Shown here: piece by piece, positions 26,152-37,603 of the stretch
How positions within the stretch are numbered: position 1 is the stretch's first letter
Layout of the letters: the number at the start of each line of letters is the position of its first letter
Source of the DNA: Aquilaria yunnanensis
Taxonomy: Eukaryota > Streptophyta > Magnoliopsida > Malvales > Thymelaeaceae
Assembly: GCA_039654915.1 (NCBI GenBank)
Contig: CM077599.1
Location: 25,419,501-25,483,500 of the forward strand
Direction of reading: 5' to 3'
DNA length: 64,000 bases
Made by a program: the position numbers and the translations under genes
Notes under the pieces: generated by a model
What the model was told of the DNA's origin: nothing
What the model saw: only the letters and a program-made list of their open reading frames with translations
Database searches by the model: none

Positions 26152-27086
26152 GGGTAAAATGCATTTTTAGTCCTAAAATGTGTTCTACATTTTTGTTTAA
26201 ATGATTTTCATTTTTGACTATTGATATATAAGAATAAGTTTGAAACCAATATTCATGTTGTAATTGAAAGAGATTTAGATAAATATAGTTAAAAAGTTAA
26301 ATGAGTATTAAATTTATGAATAAGAATAAAGGTTTTAGATACAATGATTTTAAATTATTTCTCATCGATAATAAGTACTTATATATAACCATAATCAAAT
26401 ACTTAAAGATTTGTTATTATTTTAGAAAAACATAGAGTATGACTCCAAAAGATATACATAACATCAATTGTACAAAAAGTATAGATACAAACATAAGGTT
26501 TTGAATCATAAGTAGTAATTGTTAGCGTAATAAATTAAGTTTATCACTTCTATTGGTCATGAAATATTAACTACTAAGCATCTAACTCGATCTAAAATTA
26601 AATAAGTACAATTAAACATAAAAGTATATCTTTTCAACCAATATTGTGAAATCGTAAAGTCCTTAAAATTCTAAAAATTTTAGGAGTTGAATTATGATTT
26701 TACAAAATTCTACTCAAACTAAGATTTTACCTTAAACCAAATCATTTTTCATATTATAAATTGTAAAATGGTAAGATTTTTATATTTGATTCGGAATTTT
26801 GATGACCTTGGGTTCATTAACTTATATAAAATTATTTAATAGTTTACATTTATTGAAAGTAGTCACCAAATAGTTTAAATTGTAATTTAAAAAATGTGAT
26901 CAGTTCTAGAGCTAACAGCTTTCACATTTACATAGTTTTAGGACTCATTTAAAAAAAAACTAAAAATTTTTAAAACTAATTGTTTATGTAGTTGTAAAGT
27001 TTTAGTGCTCAATTAAAAAATGGAAAAGTATTATGACTGAAATAGAAAAGCACGCAAAATATTAGGACTGAAAATGCATTTTACGG
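26152..27086. mobile_element. TIR element, probably Mutator-like MITE
   Basis: Left end GGGTAAAATGCATTTTTAGT and right end, inverted, GTAAAATGCATTTTCAGTCC match over about 30 bp before decaying. Interior is very AT-rich and non-coding. No clear target duplication. It ends about 325 bp before the NAC gene start codon, so it may contribute to that gene's upstream region. Confidence 0.5.
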
Positions 27087-27319
27087 ACTGGAGCGTAACT
27101 GGGAGGAAAAGTGAAAGGTGCTGACTGCTTCAAAACATAATTTCATTGGACAGCGATTAACCACATCTTGCCAAGAGGAATACCATTACAGGGTGGACAA
27201 ACCATTGCCTTCTATCTGCATAACCGCGTGGAAGTCCCCACCAACCTAAGGGCTCCTCAAATTTTCCAAATTCACTCGGCGTCTCTCTGCTTCCTGTTTC
27301 CATCAAGCCCAGCTTCACG

Positions 27320-27333
27320 TATATATATATAAG
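27320..27333 (+). promoter_or_regulatory. TATA box of the NAC gene
   Basis: An alternating TATATATATATAAG stretch lies about 80 bp before the NAC start codon, a normal plant TATA-to-ATG distance. The AT repeat could also be chance in this AT-rich DNA. Confidence 0.55.
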
Positions 27334-27411
27334 TATGGGGTCTTCAGGACTTTCAAGAGCGTACGAACAAAGATCTACAAACAAGAAAATAAACTCAAAG
27401 AGCTTTCTTTA

Positions 27412-28371
27412 ATGGAGGAGTTGCTGGTAGGCTTCCGCTTTTATCCGACAGAGGAAGAGCTTGTTTCGTTCTATCTCCGCAACATGTTAGATGGGCAACG
27501 ACAGGGCATGCAACGTGTTATACCTGTCGTGGACATATGCAACCTCGAGCCATGGCAACTACCAGGTACGTATACTGCCTTCGGATCCTTCACTTTTCAC
27601 AACCATGCAATTTATACGCAAATTTAGGTAAATCAAAGATTGACTAACCTGTTCCCAATGTTGCATGTTTCAGAGCTTGCTGGAGAGATTTGCCGAGGAG
27701 ACCCTGAGCAGTGGTTCTTCTTTACACAAAGGCAAGAAAGAGAAGCTCGTGGGGCGAGGCCCAGCCGAACTACTGCTGCTGGGTACTGGAAAGCTACAGG
27801 GTCACCCAGCTACGTCTTCTCGTCCGACAGCCGGGTGATTGCAGTGAAGAAAACCATGGTCTTTTACGAGGGGAAAGCTCCCAAGGGTAAGAAAACCAAA
27901 TGGAAGATGCATGAGTATAGAGCCATTGAAGCAACAGCCAACCCAGCTGATCCTTCTGCTCCCAAGGTGCTTGAAATATAACAGACTCATTTTGGACTTA
28001 AACCCATTGACAAGCCGTACGTATTCTAGCTATTTTCCATCACTTTTCATTTCTTTATGCAGTTCATACAGTTGAGGCATGAATTCAGCTTGTGCCGAGT
28101 CTATGTGGTATCAGGCAGCTTTGCAGCATTTGATAGGCGCCCGCAGGAATCTGTATCTCGTATACCACAAATTCTGGATGCTGCTGCAACATCTTCTTCT
28201 CAGATTGCCACAGTGATGGAGAGGACCAGTTCATCATCAAGAACTTCACCCACCGCCACCAGGTTGGACAATTCTGATCTCCCAGAAACCCGTGAAGGTG
28301 GCATTTGGGAAATGGTTGATGATCTAAAAGAGCCTACATGGGAATGGCCGGAAGAACTGGACTGGCCTTGA
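27412..28371 (+). CDS. NAC090-like: NAC domain transcription factor, NAC090-like
   Basis: Three exons by GT-AG reading: 27412-27565, 27674-27966, 28063-28371, giving 251 residues; introns are 108 and 96 bp. The N-terminal NAC domain covers about residues 1-160: subdomain A ([19 protein letters not shown]), B ([16 protein letters not shown]), C ([32 protein letters not shown]), D ([30 protein letters not shown]) and E ([10 protein letters not shown]). The variant [10 protein letters not shown] instead of FRFHPTDEEL, the RQEREARG stretch and the acidic, tryptophan-rich C-terminus ending EWPEELDWP point to the NAC090/NAC061 subgroup. NAC090 of Arabidopsis is a nuclear regulator linked to salicylic-acid and ROS control of leaf senescence (established for the family, inferred here). 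The C-terminal 90 residues are Ser/Thr-rich and end in an acidic-aromatic tail, a likely transcription-regulation region. No disabling change seen; this is the only clear host gene in the window. Confidence 0.95.
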
Positions 28372-30061
28372 CCAAGATATATATAGGCTAGGACAGATGC
28401 CATTAACGAGTAGATCATTAATTAAAGAATCAGAGAAAATGAGTAAATAGTAGCAGTATATTTTGTTCCTCTCCCCAATCACTTCAAAGGGCCCTGTCGA
28501 CGTAAGTAAAATCATAAATTATTGTATCATGTTTAGGATTATTCTTTTCAAGATGTTTAAGCCCGGGAAAATAAAGTGTTAACCAGTTAATAAAAAGGAG
28601 ACTTGCTAATATGTCTGGATTTACTTGTTTTTAAAGTGTGGTCTTCTTGGACCTCTCCGATCAGCTGGTCTCGAGAGTCTCGAACCTGGAAGCGTGTACG
28701 AGGAATTGAAACATAATAAAACCCAATGAAACCTAACAACAACAGTTCAAAAGCAAAACCCGCTCAACTTTCAAGCTACTTAATTATTCTCATCATAAGG
28801 TCACAGCATCAACATGCAAGAGGAAAATCAAATTTAACACAGGAGTCAACTTGGCTCTATATTGCAAGTCATGCCGGCCCCTCCTGCTGCCACCACAACA
28901 AAAGTAGGTTTTGGCAACAGGGCACAGTGATCGATCAAGCGGTTGAGAAGCTTTCCGTCGCAAAAAGTGAGTTGTGGTTCCCCATGAGAAGGACCGACTG
29001 GCCTTTTCATTTTTCATTTAGTAATCCCAGCTCAGCAGATCGTAATTTTAACGTTTATGGTGCTTTAAGAGGCTGGATATATACGATCGGAGAAAATATC
29101 CTACTTGGATTCTGGTGTCAATTCATTCAGATCGATCGAGCTATTCATCATGGAGAATGAACATTGGGATGGATCTAATTTACTCGGATCCATATTTAAC
29201 TTACTTAATGCTTCATTTGGTTAACAAGGCTCCGCAATGACACATTTTAGATGATAATCCGGCCTAAAACTTTAAAATTAATTCATTTTAATTTAAGTTA
29301 ATCTAATTTAAAATTATTTATTTTTATTTTTATTTTTTTTAATGTTTGGAATCAATTTCATTTATAAGCTAACATTACAAGGCTCAACAACGACACATTT
29401 TATTAGATAATAACTTATGGAAGTTGTTTTATTAAGGCGGGTGTTTGACTTATAAAGGTACAATCAATATAACAGAATTATTGTAAGAAACTTCTTTCCA
29501 AGAGAATGCACACAATCTATCACAATAACTTTTTATTCCCATCGAAATTTGTAAATATGAAGCTTAAGACTGGTAAAAGTAAAAAAGCAAAAAACAATAA
29601 CTCAAGTTAAAGAAAAGCCCAAGAGAAGCGCCTTTCTCAATAATCCTAGTCAGTTTCAGCCAATGTTGTTATAGTGAAGCGTAAAGAAAATTGGCCAAGC
29701 CACAGAGTGATGGTTCAATTGGTTCAACTGGTTGGATTATTGGCCCAAATCCTTTAAGATATGCTGGTTGTGTTGATATTTAAGATATTGTTGCTTATGC
29801 ATTACTAGAAAATGTGGAAGATGAACCATTTTTATGTCGGGAGGCAATGCAAAGCAAGAAAGTATCAAAATGCTTATGCAATTCCTTGAAAATAACCGGA
29901 CTTCGGAGCTGGTATGATTGCAAAAAGTGTTAAACCAACTGCGTACAAATGGATTTTCTAAAAAAATTCTCAATAGAAATATATAGTGGCCTTCGTCCAT
30001 TCATTTTACTTTTAGCTGACAATCCTATGAAGTAAACAATGCCACTCAGTTTACATCTAAT
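28372..30061. other. Downstream intergenic DNA of the NAC gene
   Basis: The NAC 3' untranslated region probably lies in the first few hundred bases. A 144-codon open frame at 28726-29160 (+) sits in a mid-GC stretch but has no recognisable domain and its codon use looks non-coding; I do not call it a gene. A transcribed non-coding RNA cannot be excluded. Confidence 0.4.
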
Positions 30062-30276
30062 GTTCCCAACCATTTGCTAAAGTGGTTAAGGGATATGAGT
30101 GAAAGTTTAGAGTTCGAATCTCGCTTCCATCAATTCTCTCATAATATCATTATATGTTGGTTCAACAGCTTTTCAAATTCTAAAAATGAAGGCATTAATT
30201 CCTTCTACTATATAAATAGTACCTCTTCACCTTATAACTTATAACATGCTTCTGAGTAAAAAATAAATAAATAAAC
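30062..30276 (+). repeat. tRNA-derived SINE
   Basis: Box A-like TTGCTAAAGTGGTTAAGG and box B-like GAGTTCGAATCTCG are correctly spaced for a tRNA-derived polymerase III promoter. The 3' end TGCTTCTGAGTAAAAAATAAATA matches the tail of the copy at 36096-36254 (TGCTTCCGAGTACCAAAAAA). An imperfect flanking repeat (ACATCTAATGTTCC / ACATCCAATACTCC) may be the target duplication. Confidence 0.65.
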
Positions 30277-30289
30277 ACATCCAATACTC

Positions 30290-31885
30290 CAAGCCAAAAA
30301 GAAAACTTCATATTTATGTAATTAAGAAAATAAAAATAACAATCCTCCGCCGTTTCCATCGTTTGACCGAACCAAACATAAGTTAAAATGAAAATTCAAG
30401 GCAATTATCAACAATAATACATTCCCTTCCTGGTAAATTACCTCACAGATTTAGGGCAATTAAAACACAGTACCCTTTGGTCCATGTATAGATACACAAA
30501 TTTCAAACTAACCTTCTAAGGAAGAATATTTTCATTGTCATGTTATATGCAGAATGCATACCCAATTTGTGATCTTAGATTTCACGTTGGATTTAGAGAA
30601 GACTCGACCTAAAAGGATGACCTACATATTGAAAGTAAAAAAAAAAAATAAATAAATAAGAAAATATTTAAAACAAAGTTTGTGATGGTGGTGAGAATCG
30701 AGGACTGACCTATTTTCAATATACATAGATTTCATGAAATAATATTGACAATTGAGTACAGCAGTGAGAAGTCAAGCCATGCACAGAAAGGTACAAATTC
30801 TTCCACACGTTTCTAAAATATGATCAGTAACATTTCAGCCTTTTCATGATAGGAAGAAAGCTGAGTCAATTCGTCAAGCCAATATTTTTTGTATTGAATC
30901 ATTCGGCTTGGTGTGGAGACTAAAAAAGGAAGAAAAATGATTGTGTTGTTTTTATTTTTAATTTTAATTTTTTTACACGTAAATTAAGAAAATTAAAAAA
31001 AATATATAAATATTAAAATAATAGTTTAAAAGGTAACATAATAAAATAATTTATTAAATATAAAAATATTATAAAAATTTAAAACTACCTATAATAGAAT
31101 ATATTGCAATAATTTTAAGATAAAAGAAGTACAAAATGTCCGGAGAAGAAAAATTTGCCCCTCGTTGAAGCTCAACTTTGACATTTTATAAAGGTATATA
31201 TTTTCTACAAGTGGGCGTCAGAGCCATGCTAAGGTATACGCCTTAAGTGTTGGTCCAGCATTCTCGCTAATTCTGACTCTTAACAGATAAGACTAAATGC
31301 AGAAACTCGAGACGTCAAAAACCTCTACAGGTTGGTCTTTTCTCAACATTGATTTTCAAAGCTACTCAACAATTGAATTGGATGAACTTTTTTCAAGTAT
31401 TGACATAATACTCATCCTACGGTTTGTCCCTGCAAGTCGTTTGAACTCATGACTTGCGGTCTTGCTTTTGACATGTTATCCCTTGAGGTTTGATTAAAAA
31501 AACAGTTTTGTCTCATTTTATTCCAAAAATCTACGCTTTATCACGAGCACTATTTTACGGTGTCTGTTAATTGCTGACTTAATTGAATTTGAAATCCTCA
31601 TTCAACTGTTAAATATATGTCATTCAGTAAATCAATTTTTTTATTTCGGTTTAAATGTAAAAAAGAGAATCAGGGTGGAAGTGTAGGGTCTAGGAACAAA
31701 GTGCTTAACTTGTACTTCCCCTCAAACTTTGGGTGGGTTTTTGTGTATCACCTTTTTGAGGGGATAGCGGCGGCGAGACAAATTGAGGTGGGATGCCCAC
31801 CATTCATTACACTTGAGTGGAAACAGACCTTAGAGACAGATGACAAGGGGGATGTCCTATCATATAAAGAAGGCTACAGTGGTTA
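30290..31885. other. AT-rich intergenic DNA
   Basis: No gene or transposon domain. An open frame at 31617-31895 runs into the next element's target duplication and has no recognisable domain. Confidence 0.5.
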
Positions 31886-31895
31886 TAAATTATAG

Positions 31896-33277
31896 GGAAG
31901 TTTACAAAACCCGCCTCTCAATTTTTCCCTAACCTACACATGCCCCCCTCTTTTTAGAATACCTACAGTTTTCCTCCCTCAAAACATCACATCTGTTAAC
32001 TTATCTGATACGCTAGTGGGTCAAATGCCCTAATTGACCAACAAAATTTTTAATTTATGCAAATCAACCACAAATATTCATCTCATGCTACCTCCAAGCC
32101 ATTTTCGCTACATGTCTGATATATTTCTAATAATGTTTTTCGTTCCTGAATAATTTCTATATTTATAAATTTACTATTAATTTCTAAATCTATAATATAT
32201 TTCCATGTTTATAAACCAAGTTTATGCTTGTGATTAATATTAATATTTACTTTTTAACATCTTATTCATTTTTTAATTAATTCAAGTGGAGAAGTGTCAT
32301 TTTTTATGACAACATATTTTAATTAATTTGATGCATCTTTTGTCACTAATTTGATAGATTTCTTATCTAAATATCTTCAATATCAACTAAACCATATGAT
32401 ATAGCATCGAGCTAGTTATATGGATAGAAGCATATGGGATTTTTATTGGTAGATGGTGACAAATAAAGGGAGTATAACAGGAACTAATCAGCTTAATTAG
32501 TGATAATGGTAATTACAACAAATTTTGAAAGAAAAAACAAAACCTTACTTTCATATATTTATCTTGCACTATGCGGATTTATTATTAGTTTTATTCAATA
32601 TTATTCAAATTAATCAACCAATAATCAATTTGTAGTTAATAGATTTAATTAGAAGACAACAGAAAACTAATACAAACCAACAAATTTGTTCATACAATTT
32701 TTTCTCACACAAAAGAATGATACACGAATCAATATAGTAATTTACAAAGAAAAAGAAGAACTTGATCGTACATTATGTGTTGCTAAAAAATATAGAATGT
32801 GTACATTTCTTTCATATGGTGAGAACTAGTTTTTAAAATAAAATGAAATTAGTTAACATATATTTGTCCTAAAAGATTAGAGTACTTCTTTATTTGAACT
32901 AACTTAAAAATAAATAAGATGTTAAAAGTAAAGATTAATATTAATAACAAGTATGAACTTTGTTTATAAACATGAAAATGCATTATAGATTTAAAAATTA
33001 TTTGTGAATTTATGAATATAGAAATAATTTAGAAATAGAAAATTTATTAAAAGTACATCATATATTTTGGGGAAAATGGATTTGAAGTCGCATAAAATGA
33101 ATATTGTGGTTAGTTTGCACAATTTGTAAATCTTGTTGGATAATCAGGGCATTAGGCCAACCATCATAAAAGTCAAGATGACAGATGTGACATTTTAAGA
33201 AAATAAAATGTAGGTTTTACAAAATAGAAGAAATAAGTGTAGATTATGCCAAACATATGGGTTTTTGTAAATTTTCC
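31896..33277. mobile_element. Fold-back-type element with very long inverted repeats
   Basis: The left end (GGAAGTTTACAAAACCCGCC) and inverted right end (GGAAAATTTACAAAAACCCA) match, and inverted similarity continues far inward (for example ATTAATATTAATATTTACTTT and AACATCTTATTC-type stretches at about 32240 recur inverted at about 32930), so most of the element is one imperfect palindrome centred near 32600. A perfect 10-bp repeat TAAATTATAG flanks it (31886-31895 and 33278-33287). This fits a Mutator-like element with 9-10 bp duplications. Non-coding. Confidence 0.85.
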
Positions 33278-33967
33278 TAAATTATAGAGACAAACTAGCC
33301 GATCTTTCAAAAAAAAAAAAAAGAAAGAAAGAAAAATAAATTATGAGCAACTCAGTGGTTACTTGTTAGGTCCTCTTTTTGTACATTTAGATGCGTTTTT
33401 TTTCCCGGATACATCAGGAGGGGGCAGGTAAGGGATTGAAACCTATGCCACAGAGTAAAGAGTCACAAGCCTATCTTTCTCTTCGAGAAAAAGAGACCCA
33501 AGAATCAGAAGAGCTAATTAAGCAGAGGGAAACTTTCCCTTTCATCCATGAATTCTTCCCAGAAGCCAAAGCAATCAGAAATTCTAACGCAAACAAGACA
33601 AACACAAGACATGACATTCAACATCGATCAAACCACCAAAACAGAAGGCGACAGTTATCATTTTGTAGTACCTTATAACTTAGTCCTGTCCCTCCCGGCG
33701 TTGAAACGGAAGTTGTTGCGAAGCAGGAGCTGAGCAGTGGTAGCCGCCAGACCACCTCTTCGCTTTGAGACTTCTGTCATTGTCAGATACCCACCATTGC
33801 CAGCTCACGGCCTCTCACTTCTTTGTCCTTTTCATCCTCCTTAAATTCGAACCTATCCGAGCGAAACAATAACGAAAATCATAGGAGTATCATTTTATTT
33901 TTTCAATCTCCGCCAAAAACAATCAACCACACAGTTACAGTTACAGAAAAGCTAACTAGAAAATTAC

Positions 33968-34290
33968 CTACGCAGTAAGCCCAGTTGGGCATTTTCTGCG
34001 AAGCAGCGACGTCTGAATTAGCAAAAAGGTATTGAAATAGGGAAAGTGAATTTATCTTTGTTACCGAGAATTGGCAGATGTCGTGGAGAGAGATGATAGC
34101 GGATGACGAGCGAGGAACGGCGAATGAGATAAAGAGAGGCGGAGGCGTGCCCTCGAGGTGTGTGTGCCGGTGACTCTGTCGACGAACGAATACGATTGGC
34201 TGACGCGGGAGAGAAATTTCTATAGTAGACTTGGACGGAAGAGAACTGGTCTGTACTGTTGAGGTGCCTTGGAATTTTCCTCCACATTTT
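33968..34290 (-). other. Possible 5' end of a broken gene: untranslated exon plus first coding exon
   Basis: On the minus strand a CT- and CG-richer stretch (34065-34290) looks like a 5' untranslated exon and ends at a GT (TTCTCG|GTAACA). A 69-bp stretch follows with a good acceptor (GCTTCGCAG at 33996) and then AAAATGCCC, a start codon in good context, coding only MPNWAYCV before another donor (GTAATTTTC at 33967). No continuation was recognised before the element ending at 33277. It could be the orphaned head of a gene, or chance splice-like sequence. Confidence 0.25.
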
Positions 34291-34330
34291 GTTACGTCCT
34301 AATGGTGCGGAATTTTAGTTATTTTCATTC

Positions 34331-35663
34331 GCCTAAAGACATTTTTAGTTCTTAAACTCTGAATCACCTGGACACTTAAACTCTTGAATATCAATTTAGT
34401 CCAACTCATCCCATCAACTTACTAAAATGAGACACTCAAGCTCTTTCCTTCCATGTGTTCATTAAAACCATTAACATCGTTTTTGCTTTGTTGGATGTTG
34501 GTAGTCCCTTACATTTATTTTTTTTTTGTTCTTTTTCATCCATAAACTCATAAAATTCGTGATTCTCTTCTCAACATTCTGAAAGGCCAAAATGTCCCTC
34601 CAAGAAACCCAACATTGTATTTCTTCACAGTCCCTCTGCATAATTGAGGCTGAGTGAGGGTTCAGAAAGTGTAAGATTGGCGCCAACAAGTATAGGCAAG
34701 GGACATTTGAGATGGGGAGATTCATCTACCAAATGGAGAAATTAGAGGAGAAATAGAGGAAAACAAAAAGCTTTTCCAGCGAGGTAAGTGCTTTTGTGAG
34801 AGAGGCTTTTATGGCTCGTCCAATGACTAGTAAAGCAGGGGTGTTTGTTCAAAGACCAATGAAGAGAAATCTTTAGATTTAAGTACTTTGGCAAACAACC
34901 AAAACAGAGGATTTTGAACCGATGGAACATTTTGTCTCCTTGGCCATTGGTTTCTACAAAAACGGCCTCTACAATAGCATTTTCCACTTCATTCTCCAAA
35001 GAAGCCCCATTCACAGCAGCGACCAAAATTCATTTTTCTCATCGCCAATGGCTTATCTAGTTTGCCCATCTGTGCCACCGATCCTAAACTCGTGATCTTG
35101 GCCATCCAATGGACCCCTAAGAATGATGTCAAATCAATGTTGTAAGAAGGTAAATTGAAAGCCCCAATTGCAGCCACCGATTCTTAGAAGAGGGGGTTGA
35201 TTCCTCGGTGAAAACAATCAAGAAAACCACCTCTGATTTAGTGAACTTCCTATCAATCATCAAGAAGACCTCTCCGTAAGCTTTGTGTCCATGCCTTGTT
35301 GTTAAGTTGTTCATTCTTAAGTAAGAGTTCAAGCATATTCGAGTACCAGAACTCATCGTCGACATGGAAGGACACATAGAGGTAAAAAAGGATTCGCTTC
35401 ATGTTTGGAAGGATTTGGACAAACTTTATGAGGTTAAAGACAAAAATGGAAAAAAAAAATAAAGTTAGGAAACTTTCAACACATTTTACCCAACAAAGCA
35501 GATGTGGCGTTATAGATTTTCATGAGCACATGATCAACACGGGGAAGGGAAGAGCTTAAGTGTACCAATTTACCGAGTTGATGGGGTGAGTTGAATCGAG
35601 CTAATGTTTATGTGGTTAAGTGTTCAAGTTAGTAGAGCTTGAGGACTAAAAAAGAATTTAGGC
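34331..35663. mobile_element. Mutator-like element with possible captured sequence
   Basis: The left end (GCCTAAAGACATTTTTAGTT … GGACACTTAAAC) is matched by the inverted right end (GCCTAAATTCTTTTTTAGTC … GAACACTTAACC). The interior 34480-35400 has overlapping minus-strand open frames (34742-35026, 34989-35177, 35129-35377) that look like pieces of one frameshifted reading frame, with no domain I can name. The outer 9-bp flanks are only loosely similar, so the target duplication is not clear. Confidence 0.65.
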
Positions 35664-36081
35664 CTTTTTATTTAGAAGTGATATGTAAAGACTAATTTTC
35701 TAGACATCACAATGACAACCAAACCAATTTTGTTGACGTATAATGTACCTTAACTATTATGTCAAAGGATGAAGAAAATTGTACATTGTTAGTTAGACAA
35801 GCAATCAAAAAAACTTAGGTCCATTCCTTTTGGAATCTAAAAATTTTATTAAGAATTTATTATATTTAGCTTCATTAATTTTTTTTTTGTTCAGAATAAG
35901 CTAATACTTTCTCTATCTAATTTTAAGAAAGTAATTATTTTCTTACAAAACTTTTTTCCGTCCCAACTTGAAAACATAGAAAATTTAATAAAAGCATTAA
36001 TTATTTTTAAAATAATTTTTTAGTTTCTTTAATTGTAAAGGGGTTTTTTTTCCGTGGAAGAGGGCAATCATTAAAGAACAA
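35664..36081. other. AT-rich intergenic DNA
   Basis: No gene or repeat recognised. Confidence 0.5.
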
Positions 36082-36095
36082 AAACTACAACATGG

Positions 36096-36254
36096 TCCCA
36101 GCCTTTGAGTATAGTGGTAGGAACACCAGGCCACCTAGTAGCCCACTCGGATTTGAGGTGTGCCATCCCCACTCTCCCATACTTTTACTCCTAATTGTTT
36201 TACCTATTCCTATACCTGCTTCCGAGTACCAAAAAAAATAAAAATAATAAAAAT
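36096..36254 (+). repeat. SINE with clear target duplication
   Basis: A 14-bp perfect direct repeat AAACTACAACATGG flanks the unit (36082-36095 and 36255-36268). The unit ends with TGCTTCCGAGTACC followed by an A-rich tail (AAAAAAAATAAAAATAATAA). The tail region matches the SINE at 30062-30276, so both appear to be one family. The tRNA-like head is decayed here (AGTATAGTGGTAGGAAC). Confidence 0.75.
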
Positions 36255-36851
36255 AAACTACAACATGGGGGCTTTCCCATTGTCCTCAGCCTATCAGAAG
36301 GCGGCTTAACTACTAACTTAGAACCTACATCCGTGCTCCAAGTTAGAGCTGGAACAAAAGCCATTGGGTCCATTACAACTTACAAGCAAGACCTAATTTG
36401 TCCTTTTCAGTTAAATTAAAAAAAAATGAAGGGCAATGATAAAAATATGACGCAAGTTTAGCCACGGGTGCCGCTAACTTAGTGAGCCGTCCTCTATTCG
36501 CCTTCCTCGGTTAATCCGCACCAAGGAGTCAAGGACTTGCATTCAACAACAATGATTTGTAAGGATAGGTTGGGAATAGAGTTATTTAAAACCAAATTAC
36601 AAAGTTTTTTTACAATCAAACTCTACCGTAAGAAAGATTCCTCCCATGTGTTCAGCCATTCTCAGGCTTTTCAAAAGACCCAAAAATTCGCACATGAAAA
36701 GGTTAGAATCTCCAATTTTTATAAATTACGAAGTTTCAATTGTTATCGTTGTTTTAAATCTCGTACTAGATATCATATTATTTTTTCAACAATACAATAC
36801 AGTATTGATACCATATCACTGTGTTTCGGATGCACTAGCTGTATATTATAT

Positions 36852-36854
<3 letters not shown>

Positions 36855-36886
<32 letters not shown>
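36855..36886. repeat. (AC)16 microsatellite
   Basis: Sixteen perfect AC dinucleotides. It creates an artefactual His-Thr tail in an overlapping open frame at 36537-36890. Confidence 0.95.
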
Positions 36887-36888
<2 letters not shown>

Positions 36889-36889
<1 letters not shown>

Positions 36890-37598
36890 AACATATAAAA
36901 TATAACAGCTATTGAAAGTGTGTGGGTTTAAAGTGTATATAATGTGTATTTAAATTTTTTTAATCATAAATATATATTTATAGAATAAAATATAATTTTA
37001 TAGGACATAGAAGAAATAAAAATACAAAATTTTTGAAATACCAAAAAATTTTTGTTATACAAGCATTCTTTTTATTTAAAAATATAAAAAAACTAAAAAC
37101 ATAATTTAAAAAAGCTGCATTCAAGATGACCAAGTTGTTAGATACTAGCTGACATAGTCTAGTATGAAGGATAGAACAAGACACACCATTCTTGTACCCC
37201 TTTTTGACCGGTACGGCCGGTATAAAATGATACTTGACCAGTATAACATGAGATTTAAAACCATGATTAGTATATAAGTTAAGTGAAAAAATAGTTATAA
37301 AATAGTTTCTCCATTCTTAAAAAAATAAAATATATTCCTGTTTTAGTCATCCTAAAGAGGATGAAACATTTCCTTTCTTAGAAAGTTTTTAACATAAAAA
37401 ACTGAATCTTACCTTTTTTAATCTTCATTAGAACCCCAAAAAGAATCTTTGTTTTTTGTAATCATCATTTAAACTCTTACTACACAACCAAAAAAAGAAT
37501 CTTTTTTAATTTTAATTTCAAGGAAAAAAATGAAAAAAAATCATAAAATACATACATATTAATATCGATATCAAGAGAAATATATCATCCTTTATGGG
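36889..37598. other. AT-rich intergenic DNA
   Basis: No gene recognised; this is the pre-insertion flank of the giant retrotransposon. Confidence 0.5.
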
Positions 37599-37603
37599 AT
37601 AGG
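37599..37603. repeat. Target-site duplication (left), ATAGG
   Basis: ATAGG directly before the LTR start TGTGGCAACG. The identical pentamer follows the other LTR at 55285-55289. Confidence 0.9.

Noticed and set aside
28726..29160. 144-codon open frame downstream of the NAC gene
   Set aside because: No domain, atypical composition, overlapped by an opposite-strand frame; more likely chance.
36537..36890. 117-codon open frame ending in a His-Thr repeat
   Set aside because: The tail is the (AC)16 microsatellite; the rest has no recognisable similarity.
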